A DNA stretch of 49,694 nt, from positions 1 through 49,694 of the forward strand of contig CALCKS010000172.1 of the NCBI GenBank assembly GCA_937965895.1, read 5' to 3'. How positions within the stretch are numbered: the stretch's first letter is position 1; every line of letters starts with the position of its first letter. A model generated the notes under the pieces. The model made no database searches. It saw only the letters and a list, made by a program, of their open reading frames with translations, and was not told the origin of the DNA. This DNA is from an uncultured Campylobacter sp. GTDB taxonomy: Bacteria > Campylobacterota > Campylobacteria > Campylobacterales > Campylobacteraceae. The translations under genes were made by a program, and so were the position numbers. Below are positions 1 to 7,633 of this stretch, piece after piece.

Positions 1-54
1 ACCAGCGACCCCTTCATTAAAAGTGAAATGCTCTACCGACTGAGCTAACAAGAC
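1..54 (-). tRNA. tRNA-Lys (TTT), 3' end cut off by the window
   Basis: Read on the minus strand, positions 54 to 1 give a 7-base acceptor arm (GTCTTGT), TA, then a D-arm of the usual form (GCTCAGTCGGTAGAGC) and an anticodon loop CTTTTAA, which puts TTT in the anticodon (lysine). The T-arm begins (GCTGG) at the edge and the rest, with the 3' acceptor strand, is outside the window. The 5' boundary at 54 is set by counting the acceptor stem back from the conserved TA. Confidence 0.9.
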
Positions 55-230
55 ATTTTTCAAAAAACGAAACGTGATTATATATAAAAAAGGCTGATTT
101 GTCAAGACAAAAAGCCGCTGTTTTTCAAATTTAGCCTCAAATTTGATTTATTTTGACAAATTTTGCATTCGTCAAAAACGCATAAAAAGTCAAATTTGGC
201 CCAAAATTTAAAAAGGTCAAAATTTGACTG

Positions 231-260
231 AAAAACTAAAAGGGGATTTTATAGCCCCTT
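231..260 (-). terminator. Likely terminator of glnA
   Basis: Six-base-pair stem AAGGGG (240-245) / CCCCTT (255-260) with a 9-base loop, immediately after the glnA stop codon. On the minus strand it is followed by TTTAGTTTTT (231-240), a typical intrinsic-terminator tail. The stretch 121-234 beyond it holds six copies of AAATTT and no gene. Confidence 0.65.
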
Positions 261-264
261 AAAT

Positions 265-1695
265 TTAGCAAGAAAAGCAAGTCTTAAACTCATACGGAGT
301 AGGGCGTGCTTCGTACGGCCATACTTGACTCTCAAATTTATAATGCTGATACGCGTTTATAAACGTCGGAGTCATGATCGGACGCAGGTATTCGTTGTCG
401 CGAATTAGCGCCTCTAGGCTGCCTCTTAACGTGTGAGGAAGCTGCTCGATACCGCGCTCGCGGATCTCGTCAAGCGTGAGTTTAAATAAATTTTCATCCA
501 TCGGACCGACCGGTTCCATCTTGTATTTTACGCCGTCAAGTCCAGCCATCAGCATCGCTGAAAAGGCTAAATACGGGTTTGCCGTACCGTCGGGGAAACG
601 CATTTCGGCGCGGACTGATTTTTCTCCCGAGCCGTACGGGATACGGATCGAGGCAGAGCGGTTTTGGCTAGAGTATGTCAGGATTGACGGCGCTTCAAAG
701 CCCGGTATTAGGCGTTTGTAGCTGTTTGTGCTCGGGTTTGTAAACGCCGCTACGCTCCTTGCGTGCTTTAGGATTCCGCCGATGTACCAGCGCGCAAAAT
801 CACTTAAATTTGCGTATTTTCCCTCGCCGTAGAACAAGTTTTTGCCGTCTTTCCACACCGACTGATGCACGTGCATGCCGCTGCCGTTGTCGCCGTAGAG
901 CGGTTTTGGCATAAACGTCGCAGTTTTTCCGTTTAGGTGAGCGACCATTTTGACGACGTATTTGTAAATTTGTACGTTGTCGGCGGCCTCGAGAAGCGTA
1001 CCAAATTTAACGCCAAGCTCGCCTTGACCTTGCGCGACCTCGTGGTGTCCTAGCATGACTTCGAGGCCAACTTGTTCTAAAACCTGCATCATCTCGGCAC
1101 GCAGATCGACCATGCTATCGGTCGGTTGCGTCATCAGATAGCCACCTTTTCTTCTTGGGCGGTGACCGGTGTTGTAGCTATCTTTAAAGTCTCTAGCGTC
1201 GTTCCACTCGCCTTCTTCGCTATCTACTTCAAACATCGCGCAGTTTGGGCTGTCTACTATTTTTACGTTATCAAATATAAAAAACTCATTTTCCGGCCCA
1301 AAATACGCCACGTCGCCCATGCCGCTCTCTTTTACGTAGGCCATGGCTTTTTTGGCTATCGAGCGCGGGCACTTTTCGTAAATTTGACCCTTGTAAATGT
1401 CGTAAATATCGGCAAAAACCACGACCGTAACGTCAGCGGTGAAAGGATCTAAAAAGGCGCTGGTCGCCTCAGGGCACATCAGCATGTCGCTTCTTTCGAT
1501 CGGTTGCCATCCTCCTAGCGAACTCGCGTCCATCGGTATGCCGTTTACGAAATGATCTTTTTCGACGAATTTTATGTTATAAGATATGCTGTGCCAAGCG
1601 CCGTTCATATCGGTAAATCTAAAATCCACGAATTTGACCTCGTGTTCTTTGCAAAAATCAAAAAAATGATCGACGCTTTTTACGAATTTTCCCAT
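265..1695 (-). CDS. glnA: Glutamine synthetase, type I
   Basis: ATP-dependent condensation of ammonia with glutamate; the main nitrogen-assimilation enzyme, cytoplasmic dodecamer. 476 residues, the normal GSI length. Seen: N-terminal beta-grasp (FRFTDMNG), the GPENEFFIF metal-ligand segment, GSGMHVHQS, the ATP-site segment KPLYGDNGSG, and NRSASIRIP. The segment that in enterobacteria carries the adenylylated tyrosine (NLYDLP) reads NLFKLT here (Phe404, codon at 484-486), so the enzyme cannot be adenylylated there. The same NLFKLT replacement is described for Helicobacter pylori GlnA, so it is a lineage trait and not damage. The ATG at 1695 has an AGGAGC ribosome site 4-5 bases upstream. It stands alone, as C. 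jejuni glnA does next to cheZ. Confidence 0.97.
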   Translation of the reverse strand: MGKFVKSVDHFFDFCKEHEVKFVDFRFTDMNGAWHSISYNIKFVEKDHFVNGIPMDASSLGGWQPIERSDMLMCPEATSAFLDPFTADVTVVVFADIYDIYKGQIYEKCPRSIAKKAMAYVKESGMGDVAYFGPENEFFIFDNVKIVDSPNCAMFEVDSEEGEWNDARDFKDSYNTGHRPRRKGGYLMTQPTDSMVDLRAEMMQVLEQVGLEVMLGHHEVAQGQGELGVKFGTLLEAADNVQIYKYVVKMVAHLNGKTATFMPKPLYGDNGSGMHVHQSVWKDGKNLFYGEGKYANLSDFARWYIGGILKHARSVAAFTNPSTNSYKRLIPGFEAPSILTYSSQNRSASIRIPYGSGEKSVRAEMRFPDGTANPYLAFSAMLMAGLDGVKYKMEPVGPMDENLFKLTLDEIRERGIEQLPHTLRGSLEALIRDNEYLRPIMTPTFINAYQHYKFESQVWPYEARPTPYEFKTCFSC

Positions 1696-1780
1696 TTTTC
1701 GCTCCTGTGTTTATTGATTTCGTAATTTTATCATAAAATTTTACTTTTAAGATTAATTTAAATAATTTTTTCTACCCGAT

Positions 1781-2560
1781 CTAAAATTTTACAAATTCTC
1801 TATCGCGGTTTTGAAATACCGCACACTTGCTAAAGCCCAAATTTCTGGCGATTTGCTCGCATTTTTCGCCGTTTAGACCGACTTGGTCTTTTGCGTGCGC
1901 GTCCGAGCCAAACGTGATAGGTATGTCTTTTTCGGCGATCATTTCTAGCAAATTTACGCTCGGATACTGCTCGCCGATCGGTTTTCTAAAGCCGGCCGCA
2001 TTTATCTCCACCGTCAAATTTGCCTTTTTTATAGCCTCGATTGCGTCTTTGGCGAGGAGTCTAACGTCGGTTGTCGGCATAAATTTAAATACCTTTAGCA
2101 AATCCAAATGCCCGACTATGTCAAATTTGCCCGACTTTGCCATCTTTTCTACGCAGTAAAAATAATCCCGCCAAATTTGATCTATGTCGCGCTTTTTATA
2201 TTCGCCGATAAATTCGGGATTATCAAAGCCCCAGCCGCCCAAAAAATGCACCGAACCGATGAGGTAATCAACCTTGCGCGCTAAAACCCGCTCGTCCATA
2301 AAGCCCTCTAAAAAATCGACTTCGTAGCCGAGCAGGATTTTGATCTGTCCGTCAAATTCGTCTCTGAGGCGCAAGATTTCGCTCTCGTAAAACTCCATCT
2401 GTGAAAACTCCATGCGGTACGCTTCGTCAAATTTCATCGGCGCGTGATCGCTAAAACCAAAATACTCGCAGCCCGAATTTATCGCGCTTAAAACGTACTG
2501 TCTGGGCTCATCTACGGCGTGTTTGCAAAGCGGCGTGTGGTTGTGTAAATCGACTCTCAT
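1781..2560 (-). CDS. hisJ: PHP-family histidinol-phosphatase
   Basis: Dephosphorylates L-histidinol phosphate, the penultimate step of histidine synthesis. 259 residues of the PHP (polymerase and histidinol phosphatase) metal-dependent fold. Seen: the N-terminal metal motif DLHNHTPLCKHA (residues 4-15), GFSDHAP near residue 36, GSVHFLGGW near residue 102, HLDLLK near residue 150 and the C-terminal FGSDAH metal motif. Length and the LCKHA variant fit the HisJ/HisK type better than a polymerase-associated PHP domain. The ATG at 2560 has AAGGAT upstream. It is divergent from cheZ and not part of the syntenic C. jejuni block. A related PHP phosphoesterase with another substrate cannot be excluded, since no other his gene is nearby. 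Confidence 0.85.
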   Translation of the reverse strand: MRVDLHNHTPLCKHAVDEPRQYVLSAINSGCEYFGFSDHAPMKFDEAYRMEFSQMEFYESEILRLRDEFDGQIKILLGYEVDFLEGFMDERVLARKVDYLIGSVHFLGGWGFDNPEFIGEYKKRDIDQIWRDYFYCVEKMAKSGKFDIVGHLDLLKVFKFMPTTDVRLLAKDAIEAIKKANLTVEINAAGFRKPIGEQYPSVNLLEMIAEKDIPITFGSDAHAKDQVGLNGEKCEQIARNLGFSKCAVFQNRDREFVKF

Positions 2561-2631
2561 TTTTATCCTTAAATATTTTGCAAATGCTACCTAAAATTTG
2601 ATAAATTTAAGGATAAAGTTTGGGTTTTTAA

Positions 2632-2660
2632 ACTTATATTTCGTTAATTTTCTATATAAT
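2632..2660 (+). promoter_or_regulatory. Probable sigma-70 promoter for the cheZ-purE operon
   Basis: A perfect TATAAT at 2655-2660 preceded by T/A-rich periodic sequence, as in Campylobacter housekeeping promoters, 26 bases before the cheZ ATG. The ribosome site TAGGAG (2676-2681) lies 5 bases before the start. No flagellar sigma-28 (CGATAT) or sigma-54 (GG-GC) core is visible. Confidence 0.55.
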
Positions 2661-2686
2661 CAGCCCAAATTTAAATAGGAGTTTTT

Positions 2687-3415
2687 ATGACGCAAGAAGA
2701 ACTTGACGCCTTGATGGCGGGCGATCTGGATGACGTCGTCGCTGCAGACGAGAGCGACGCGCAAGCTAGCGGAGATGAAAATTTAGACCTAAATGCTGCC
2801 GACAAAGAAGTAGTGGAGCGCAAAGATGATGACGTTAAATTTGACGGCGACTACAAAGTATCCTCAAATATGCCTTGGCCTCCGCCGCCACCGACGGATG
2901 ATCACAAGATGGTTCATCAGCTAGACGACGTCACAAAGGATAGCGAGGAAAAAGCTACGCAGATGTTTGACAAGCTTGACGCGATCAATAACTTTTCTAT
3001 GGACGCGGAGAACGGGCTTAGCGAGATTATCAGCGGTATAGAGGCTAATATCGAAATTTTTACCAAACTGCACGACAAATTCCCAAATATCGCCGCTTTT
3101 GCCGAAGCGCTAGAGAAAAATAACGCCCTAAAAAGCTCTGCAGAAACGACGCTAGATAACGTAAGAATGGCCGAGGACGAGATAATGATGGCTATGGATA
3201 TGATGCAGTATCAAGACATCCACCGACAAAAGATCGAGCGCGTAATTAACGTCATGCGCGCGCTTAGCAAGTATATGAGCAGCCTGTTTGAGGGCAAGAT
3301 CGACGACGAGAAGCGCGTGGCCTCGGCCGTACATATCGCGGGCGATACGCACACTGAAAATCTCGTCAGCAACGACGATATCGAGGCTCTAATCGAAAGC
3401 TTGGGTAAAAAGTGA
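2687..3415 (+). CDS. cheZ: CheZ-like CheY-phosphate phosphatase
   Basis: Dephosphorylates the chemotaxis response regulator CheY. It is the remote-type CheZ of Helicobacter (HP0170) and Campylobacter (Cj0700). 242 residues: an acidic N-terminus, a proline linker (WPPPPPT, residues 64-70), a long helical region, then the catalytic helix with QYQDIHRQKIERVI. Asp177 and Gln181 keep the Asp-x3-Gln spacing of the E. coli catalytic pair Asp143/Gln147. The C-terminus (NDDIEALIESLG, 229-240) matches the CheY-binding tail peptide of CheZ. Unusually, the N-terminus (TQEELDALMAG, 2-12) is a second peptide of the same form, also like the CheY-binding tip of FliM. It overlaps the next gene by 4 bases. Confidence 0.88.
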   Translation: MTQEELDALMAGDLDDVVAADESDAQASGDENLDLNAADKEVVERKDDDVKFDGDYKVSSNMPWPPPPPTDDHKMVHQLDDVTKDSEEKATQMFDKLDAINNFSMDAENGLSEIISGIEANIEIFTKLHDKFPNIAAFAEALEKNNALKSSAETTLDNVRMAEDEIMMAMDMMQYQDIHRQKIERVINVMRALSKYMSSLFEGKIDDEKRVASAVHIAGDTHTENLVSNDDIEALIESLGKK

Positions 3416-4671
3416 AAAAGCCCGAGCTTTTATCCCCAGCAGGAAATTTAACCAAGCTAAAAATCGCTCTAGAGTACGGCGCAGACGCAGTTTACGCATC
3501 GGTGGCGAGCTTTTCGCTTCGCACCCGTTCGGCTCGCGAATTTAACCTAGAAAGCTTTAAAGAAGCCATCGAATACACGCATGCTAAGGGCAAGAAATTT
3601 TATGCGACGGTAAACGCGTTTCCTTTTAATTCGCAAATAGAGCCGCTAAAACGCCACCTGCAAACGATATCGGCGATGAAGCCCGATGCCTTTATCATCG
3701 CGACTCCTGGCGTCATGAGCCTGGCAAAAGAGATAGCCCCGGACATCGAGATCCACCTCTCGACGCAGGCAAACGTCATGAATGCGCTTGACGCCAAAAT
3801 CTACCACGAAATGGGTGCGAAACGCATCGTCGTAGCGCGCGAAATGAGCCTAAAAGACGTCATAAAAATAAAAGAGCAAATCCCGACGTTAGATATCGAA
3901 ATTTTTGTACACGGTTCGATGTGCTTTGCATACTCGGGGCGCTGTTTGGTTAGCGCAGTGCAAAGCGGCCGCCAATCAAACCGCGGCAGCTGCGCCAACG
4001 ACTGCAGGTTTAAATACGAACTCTACGCCAAAAATCCCGAAAGCGGAACGCTGTTTCGCCTAGAAGAGGACGAAGGCGGCACGCACGTGATGAACTCGAA
4101 GGATTTAAATTTATCCGCACACATCAAAGACATCATCGAAAGCGGCGCGGTCGATAGCCTAAAAATCGAAGGCCGTACGAAAAGCGAATACTATGCAGCC
4201 TGTGCAACTAGAGCCTACCGCATGGCCGTTGACGACGCATCGGCGGGCAAATTTGACGCGCAAATTTACGCCGATGAGCTAAATACGCTAAAAAATCGCG
4301 GCTTTACCGACGGCTACCTGGTAAATCGTCCGTTTGAAAAGGCTGATACGCAAAATCACGCTAGTAGCCTAGAGGAGGGCACACATCAGGTAAACGCTTT
4401 GACTTTAGACGGCGAGTTTTTTAAATGCAAGTATAAAATTTTCCCAGGCAATGAGTATGAGATAGTGGCTCCCCTGGGCGCTCAGATAGATGAGTGCGAG
4501 AGCGAAATATCGCAAATTTTCGGTCGCGACGGCAAGAAATTTATCAAATTTAAAAAGCTCGTAACCAAAAAAGGCAAGGAAATAGCGGAAATCCACAGCG
4601 GCAACGAAAACGAAGTAAATTTGGGCGAGAGGCTGCCTAAATTTAGCTTTTTAAGAGAGGAAATAAAATGA
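3412..4671 (+). CDS. trhP: Peptidase U32-family protein, probable tRNA 5-hydroxyuridine synthesis protein TrhP
   Basis: 419 residues. U32 proteins were first called peptidases, but TrhP (YegQ) is now known to make 5-hydroxyuridine at tRNA position 34 from prephenate, and the cysteine-rich core binds Fe-S. The family signature is complete: EIFVHGSMCFAYSGRCLVS, followed by GSCANDCR, giving the four clustered cysteines. It opens with the usual KPELLSPAGN. The start is GTG at 3412, overlapping the cheZ stop as GTGA; the ATG of purE in turn overlaps its own stop as ATGA, so the three genes are translationally coupled. The homologue in C. jejuni (Cj0701) is in the same place. Other U32 members modify 23S rRNA (RlhA), so the exact substrate is an inference. 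Confidence 0.82.
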   Translation: MKKPELLSPAGNLTKLKIALEYGADAVYASVASFSLRTRSAREFNLESFKEAIEYTHAKGKKFYATVNAFPFNSQIEPLKRHLQTISAMKPDAFIIATPGVMSLAKEIAPDIEIHLSTQANVMNALDAKIYHEMGAKRIVVAREMSLKDVIKIKEQIPTLDIEIFVHGSMCFAYSGRCLVSAVQSGRQSNRGSCANDCRFKYELYAKNPESGTLFRLEEDEGGTHVMNSKDLNLSAHIKDIIESGAVDSLKIEGRTKSEYYAACATRAYRMAVDDASAGKFDAQIYADELNTLKNRGFTDGYLVNRPFEKADTQNHASSLEEGTHQVNALTLDGEFFKCKYKIFPGNEYEIVAPLGAQIDECESEISQIFGRDGKKFIKFKKLVTKKGKEIAEIHSGNENEVNLGERLPKFSFLREEIK

Positions 4672-5165
4672 AATTCGTATCTATAATAATGGGAAGCAAA
4701 AGCGACTACGACGTAGTTAGCGAGGCGGCGAAAACGCTTGAAAAATTTAACGTCCCTTACGAGCTGATTATTAGCTCCGCGCACAGAAGCCCGAAGCGAA
4801 CGAGCGAATACGTCGCCGCAGCCGAGGAAAAAGGCGCTCAGGTATTTATCGCGGCAGCCGGCATGGCGGCGCATCTAGCGGGCGCTATCGCAGCAAACAC
4901 CACTCGCCCGGTGATCGGCATACCGATGGCAGGCTCCGCGCTTAGCGGCGTGGACGCCCTATACTCCACCGTGCAGATGCCCGGCGGCATGCCTGTGGGT
5001 ACAGTCGCGATCGGCAAGGCCGGCGCGGTAAATGCAGCCTATCTGGCGCTACAAATTTTAGCCCTAAACGACCAAAATCTAGACGAGGCTTTAAAAGCCG
5101 ACCGAGCAGCCAAAGCCAAGCAAGTAGAGGAAGACTCGGCAAAGGTGGAAGTTTTACTCGCCTAA
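4668..5165 (+). CDS. purE: N5-carboxyaminoimidazole ribonucleotide mutase
   Basis: Moves the carboxyl group of N5-CAIR to give CAIR in purine synthesis. 165 residues, the size of class I PurE. Seen: the phosphate-binding GSKSD near residue 9, the catalytic SAHRSP near residue 40, the AAGMAAHL-AG segment near residue 65 and GSALSG-D-L. The start ATG (4668) overlaps the previous stop. No purK is in the window. A 10-base gap with an AAGGAG site leads to the next gene. Confidence 0.96.
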   Translation: MKFVSIIMGSKSDYDVVSEAAKTLEKFNVPYELIISSAHRSPKRTSEYVAAAEEKGAQVFIAAAGMAAHLAGAIAANTTRPVIGIPMAGSALSGVDALYSTVQMPGGMPVGTVAIGKAGAVNAAYLALQILALNDQNLDEALKADRAAKAKQVEEDSAKVEVLLA

Positions 5166-5175
5166 AGGAGCAAAG

Positions 5176-5649
5176 ATGCAGACATACTTAAGTATAGACG
5201 AATTTTGCAAGCTCGTGCACCTAGAGCGCGAGGTGATCGAGGGGATGATAAATCGCGGCGTGCTAAACACGAAAGAAGAGGGCGGCCAGATCCTCATAGA
5301 GGCTAGCCAGGGCACGATGAGCGTGGTGCCTAGCGTCGTGGCCGTACCTGCGCCCCAGATCGGCGCGGATGGCTTTAGCTTCGTGGAAAAGACGATCGGC
5401 ACGATATTAAATTTACACGAAAAGGTGCTAGATGCCAAAGACGAGACGCTAGAGACCCTGCGCAACGAAAATAAATTTTTAAAAGAGGCGCTAATCTCGA
5501 TGCAAGAGCTTTACGACGAGGATAGAAAAACAGTCGAGACGCTCACGAAGCAGCTAAAAAATTCGCAAGATGAAGTCGAGTTTTTAAAGCGAAAATACAA
5601 ACTTATGTGGAACAAAGCGGTTGAAAATTTTAAAGGCGACAAGGAGTAG
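5176..5649 (+). CDS. Conserved coiled-coil protein of unknown function (Cj0703 position)
   Basis: 157 residues, not assigned a function. The first 55 residues look like a small winged-helix or MerR-like DNA-reading motif (YLSIDEFCKLVHLEREVIE, then NRGVLNTKEEGGQILIE). A long charged helix follows from about residue 75 to 150, predicted as coiled coil by its heptads (LETLRNENKFLKEALISMQ). It resembles in layout the epsilonproteobacterial DUF3972 family, and its place between purE and glyQ fits C. jejuni Cj0703. ATG at 5176 with AAAGGAG upstream. A helix-turn-helix role is a guess from the N-terminal pattern only. Confidence 0.75.
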   Translation: MQTYLSIDEFCKLVHLEREVIEGMINRGVLNTKEEGGQILIEASQGTMSVVPSVVAVPAPQIGADGFSFVEKTIGTILNLHEKVLDAKDETLETLRNENKFLKEALISMQELYDEDRKTVETLTKQLKNSQDEVEFLKRKYKLMWNKAVENFKGDKE

Positions 5650-5651
5650 TG

Positions 5652-6068
5652 GTGGAAATTTTAGCAGTAGATGGTTTTAAAGTTTACGGACTAAGAACTC
5701 GCACCAAAAATGCCGACGAGATAAACGGCGACGGTAAAATCCCGGCTTTGTGGGCTAAATTTACAAAAGAATTTTATGACGGTAAAAGCGAAATTTACGG
5801 CGTTTATTGTAGTTACGAAAACGGTGCAAATGGGCTTTATGATATATTTATCGGTACGAAGTCGCTTTGCTGCTGCGGCGAAATTTTAGAGATAAAAAGC
5901 GGCAAATACGCCGTTTTTAGCTTTCCAAACGAGCCGCAAAACGTAGCAAAATTTTGGGGAGAAATTTGGAAATATTTTGAAGGCTCAAAGCTAAAAAGAG
6001 CCTACGAAACGGACTTTGAGCTTTACGGTAGCGACGGTATAAGAATTTATATCTCGGTTTTAGATTAG
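5652..6068 (+). CDS. GyrI-like / effector-binding-domain protein, stand-alone
   Basis: 138 residues. The pattern (an N-terminal beta strand with an aromatic, IPALWAKF, YGVYCSYENG-NGLYDIFIG, YAVFSF, then IWKYFEGS and a C-terminal YETDFELYG) fits the SHS2-type effector-binding domain of GyrI and of AraC regulators such as Rob, of the integron Cass2 type, which binds cationic small molecules. There is no DNA-binding domain. Two tandem GTG codons could start it: 5649, overlapping the preceding TAG, and 5652. The AAGGAG at 5641-5646 sits 5 bases before 5652 but only 2 before 5649, so 5652 is preferred. It precedes the abgT-type gene by 6 bases. Absent from the C. jejuni block as I recall it. Confidence 0.68.
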   Translation: MEILAVDGFKVYGLRTRTKNADEINGDGKIPALWAKFTKEFYDGKSEIYGVYCSYENGANGLYDIFIGTKSLCCCGEILEIKSGKYAVFSFPNEPQNVAKFWGEIWKYFEGSKLKRAYETDFELYGSDGIRIYISVLD

Positions 6069-6074
6069 GACAAA

Positions 6075-7613
6075 ATGGACAACAAAAATAGCGGATCGAT
6101 CTTAAGCTTTATCGAAAAATTCGGCAACAAGCTGCCTAATCCCACCATGCTTTTCGTCTATCTTTCGGTTATTACGATTTTGCTGTCGTTTGTGCTAGAG
6201 AGGCTTGGCGTCGGAGTTAGCTATCAGGCTATCAAAGACGGTCAGATCTCGCAACTAAGCGCAAACGTCGTAAATTTGCTCTCAGCTGATAGTATCAGGA
6301 CCTTTGTTTCATCCGTGCTTAAAAACTTCACCGGTTTTTATCCTCTTGGCGTGGTTTTTGCGATCATTTTAGGTATCGGCGTGGCGGATAAGGCCGGGCT
6401 TTTATCGGCGCTGGTTAAAAAAATCGCTCTAAAATCGTCTAAAAAATGGGTAACTCCTATCGTGATCTTTTTGGGCGTAATGTCAAATGTCGCCTCCTCA
6501 GTCGGCTACGTCGTACTGATACCGCTCGGGGCTATTTTGTTTGCGGGCTTTGGACGCCATCCTATCGCGGGGCTGGCGGCGGCTTTTGCGGGCGTTAGCG
6601 GTGGCTGGTCGGCAAATCTGCTAATCGGCACGAACGATCCGATGTTTGCGGCGTTTTCTACGCAGGCAGCTAGCGTGCTAAATCCCGACTATGTCGTTTT
6701 GGCTACGGCAAATTGGTACTTTATGATAGCTTCTACCTTTTTGATCGTGATCGTGGGCTCTTTCGTGACCGATAGGGTCGTCGAGCCTAGGCTGGGTAAA
6801 TTTAGCTTTGAGGGCGCGTTAAATTTGGGTGAGCGCGACCAGATCAGCGCGGAGCAAAAACGCGGGCTAAAATTTGCACTCATCGCGACGGTTGTTTTCG
6901 CGGTCCTTTTGTTGGCGGCGCTTCTACCGTCAAATTCGCTCTTTGGCGCAAAAGAGGGCGAGAGCTTTACGAAGTCCGTTTTCATGCACTCTATCATCAT
7001 TTTTATGATGCTGTTTTTTATAGTGGCGGGCGCAGCATACGGAGCTGGAGCGGGGACGATAAAAAACAGCGGCGACGCGGTCAAATTTATGGAACAAGCC
7101 GTCGCCGAGCTGTCTGGGTTTTTGGTTTTGATATTTTTCGCGGCTCAGTTTACCTATCTCTTTAACGCCTCAAACATCGGGCTGGTGCTGTCGATAAAGG
7201 GCTCGGTTTTCTTAAAAGATATTGGACTAACGGGACTTAGCCTCATTATCGTTTTTATAGTCGTGATCGCGTTTATAAATTTATTTATCGCCGTGGATTC
7301 GGCTAAATGGGCGATGATGGCGCCTATTTTCGTGCCTATGTTTATGAATCTAGGCCTCTCTCCCGAGCTAACGCAGGCTGCGTTTAGGATAGGCGACTCG
7401 ACGACAAATATCATCACGCCTTTGATGCCGTTTTTCGTGCTGATAGTGGCGTTTATGCAGCGCTACGACAAGGGGCTGAAAATCGGCTCGGTAGTCTCGA
7501 TTATGCTGCCTTACACGGTCGCGTTTTTACTCTCATGGGCGGCGCTGATGTCGGTTTGGTATGCTTTTGACCTACCTTTGGGGCCGGGTGCGGTTATACA
7601 TTATCTAAAATAA
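6075..7613 (+). CDS. abgT: AbgT-family transporter
   Basis: 512 residues, the size of E. coli AbgT (p-aminobenzoyl-glutamate uptake). A dozen or so hydrophobic segments; a cytoplasmic N-terminus ends in FIEKFGNKLPNP-MLF, the family's opening. Also seen: GVADKAGLLSALVKK, the conserved re-entrant-loop segment (SVGYVVLIPLG, GVSGGWSANLLIGTNDP) and the C-terminal repeat with STTNIITPLMPFF. Family members import p-aminobenzoyl-glutamate or export sulfonamides (MtrF type). The sequence does not tell which. It lies between the small effector-binding protein and glyQ, where C. jejuni has neither, so it is an accessory insertion into a conserved housekeeping run. Confidence 0.88.
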   Translation: MDNKNSGSILSFIEKFGNKLPNPTMLFVYLSVITILLSFVLERLGVGVSYQAIKDGQISQLSANVVNLLSADSIRTFVSSVLKNFTGFYPLGVVFAIILGIGVADKAGLLSALVKKIALKSSKKWVTPIVIFLGVMSNVASSVGYVVLIPLGAILFAGFGRHPIAGLAAAFAGVSGGWSANLLIGTNDPMFAAFSTQAASVLNPDYVVLATANWYFMIASTFLIVIVGSFVTDRVVEPRLGKFSFEGALNLGERDQISAEQKRGLKFALIATVVFAVLLLAALLPSNSLFGAKEGESFTKSVFMHSIIIFMMLFFIVAGAAYGAGAGTIKNSGDAVKFMEQAVAELSGFLVLIFFAAQFTYLFNASNIGLVLSIKGSVFLKDIGLTGLSLIIVFIVVIAFINLFIAVDSAKWAMMAPIFVPMFMNLGLSPELTQAAFRIGDSTTNIITPLMPFFVLIVAFMQRYDKGLKIGSVVSIMLPYTVAFLLSWAALMSVWYAFDLPLGPGAVIHYLK

Positions 7614-7633
7614 AATTTTAAAAAGGAAGAAAA

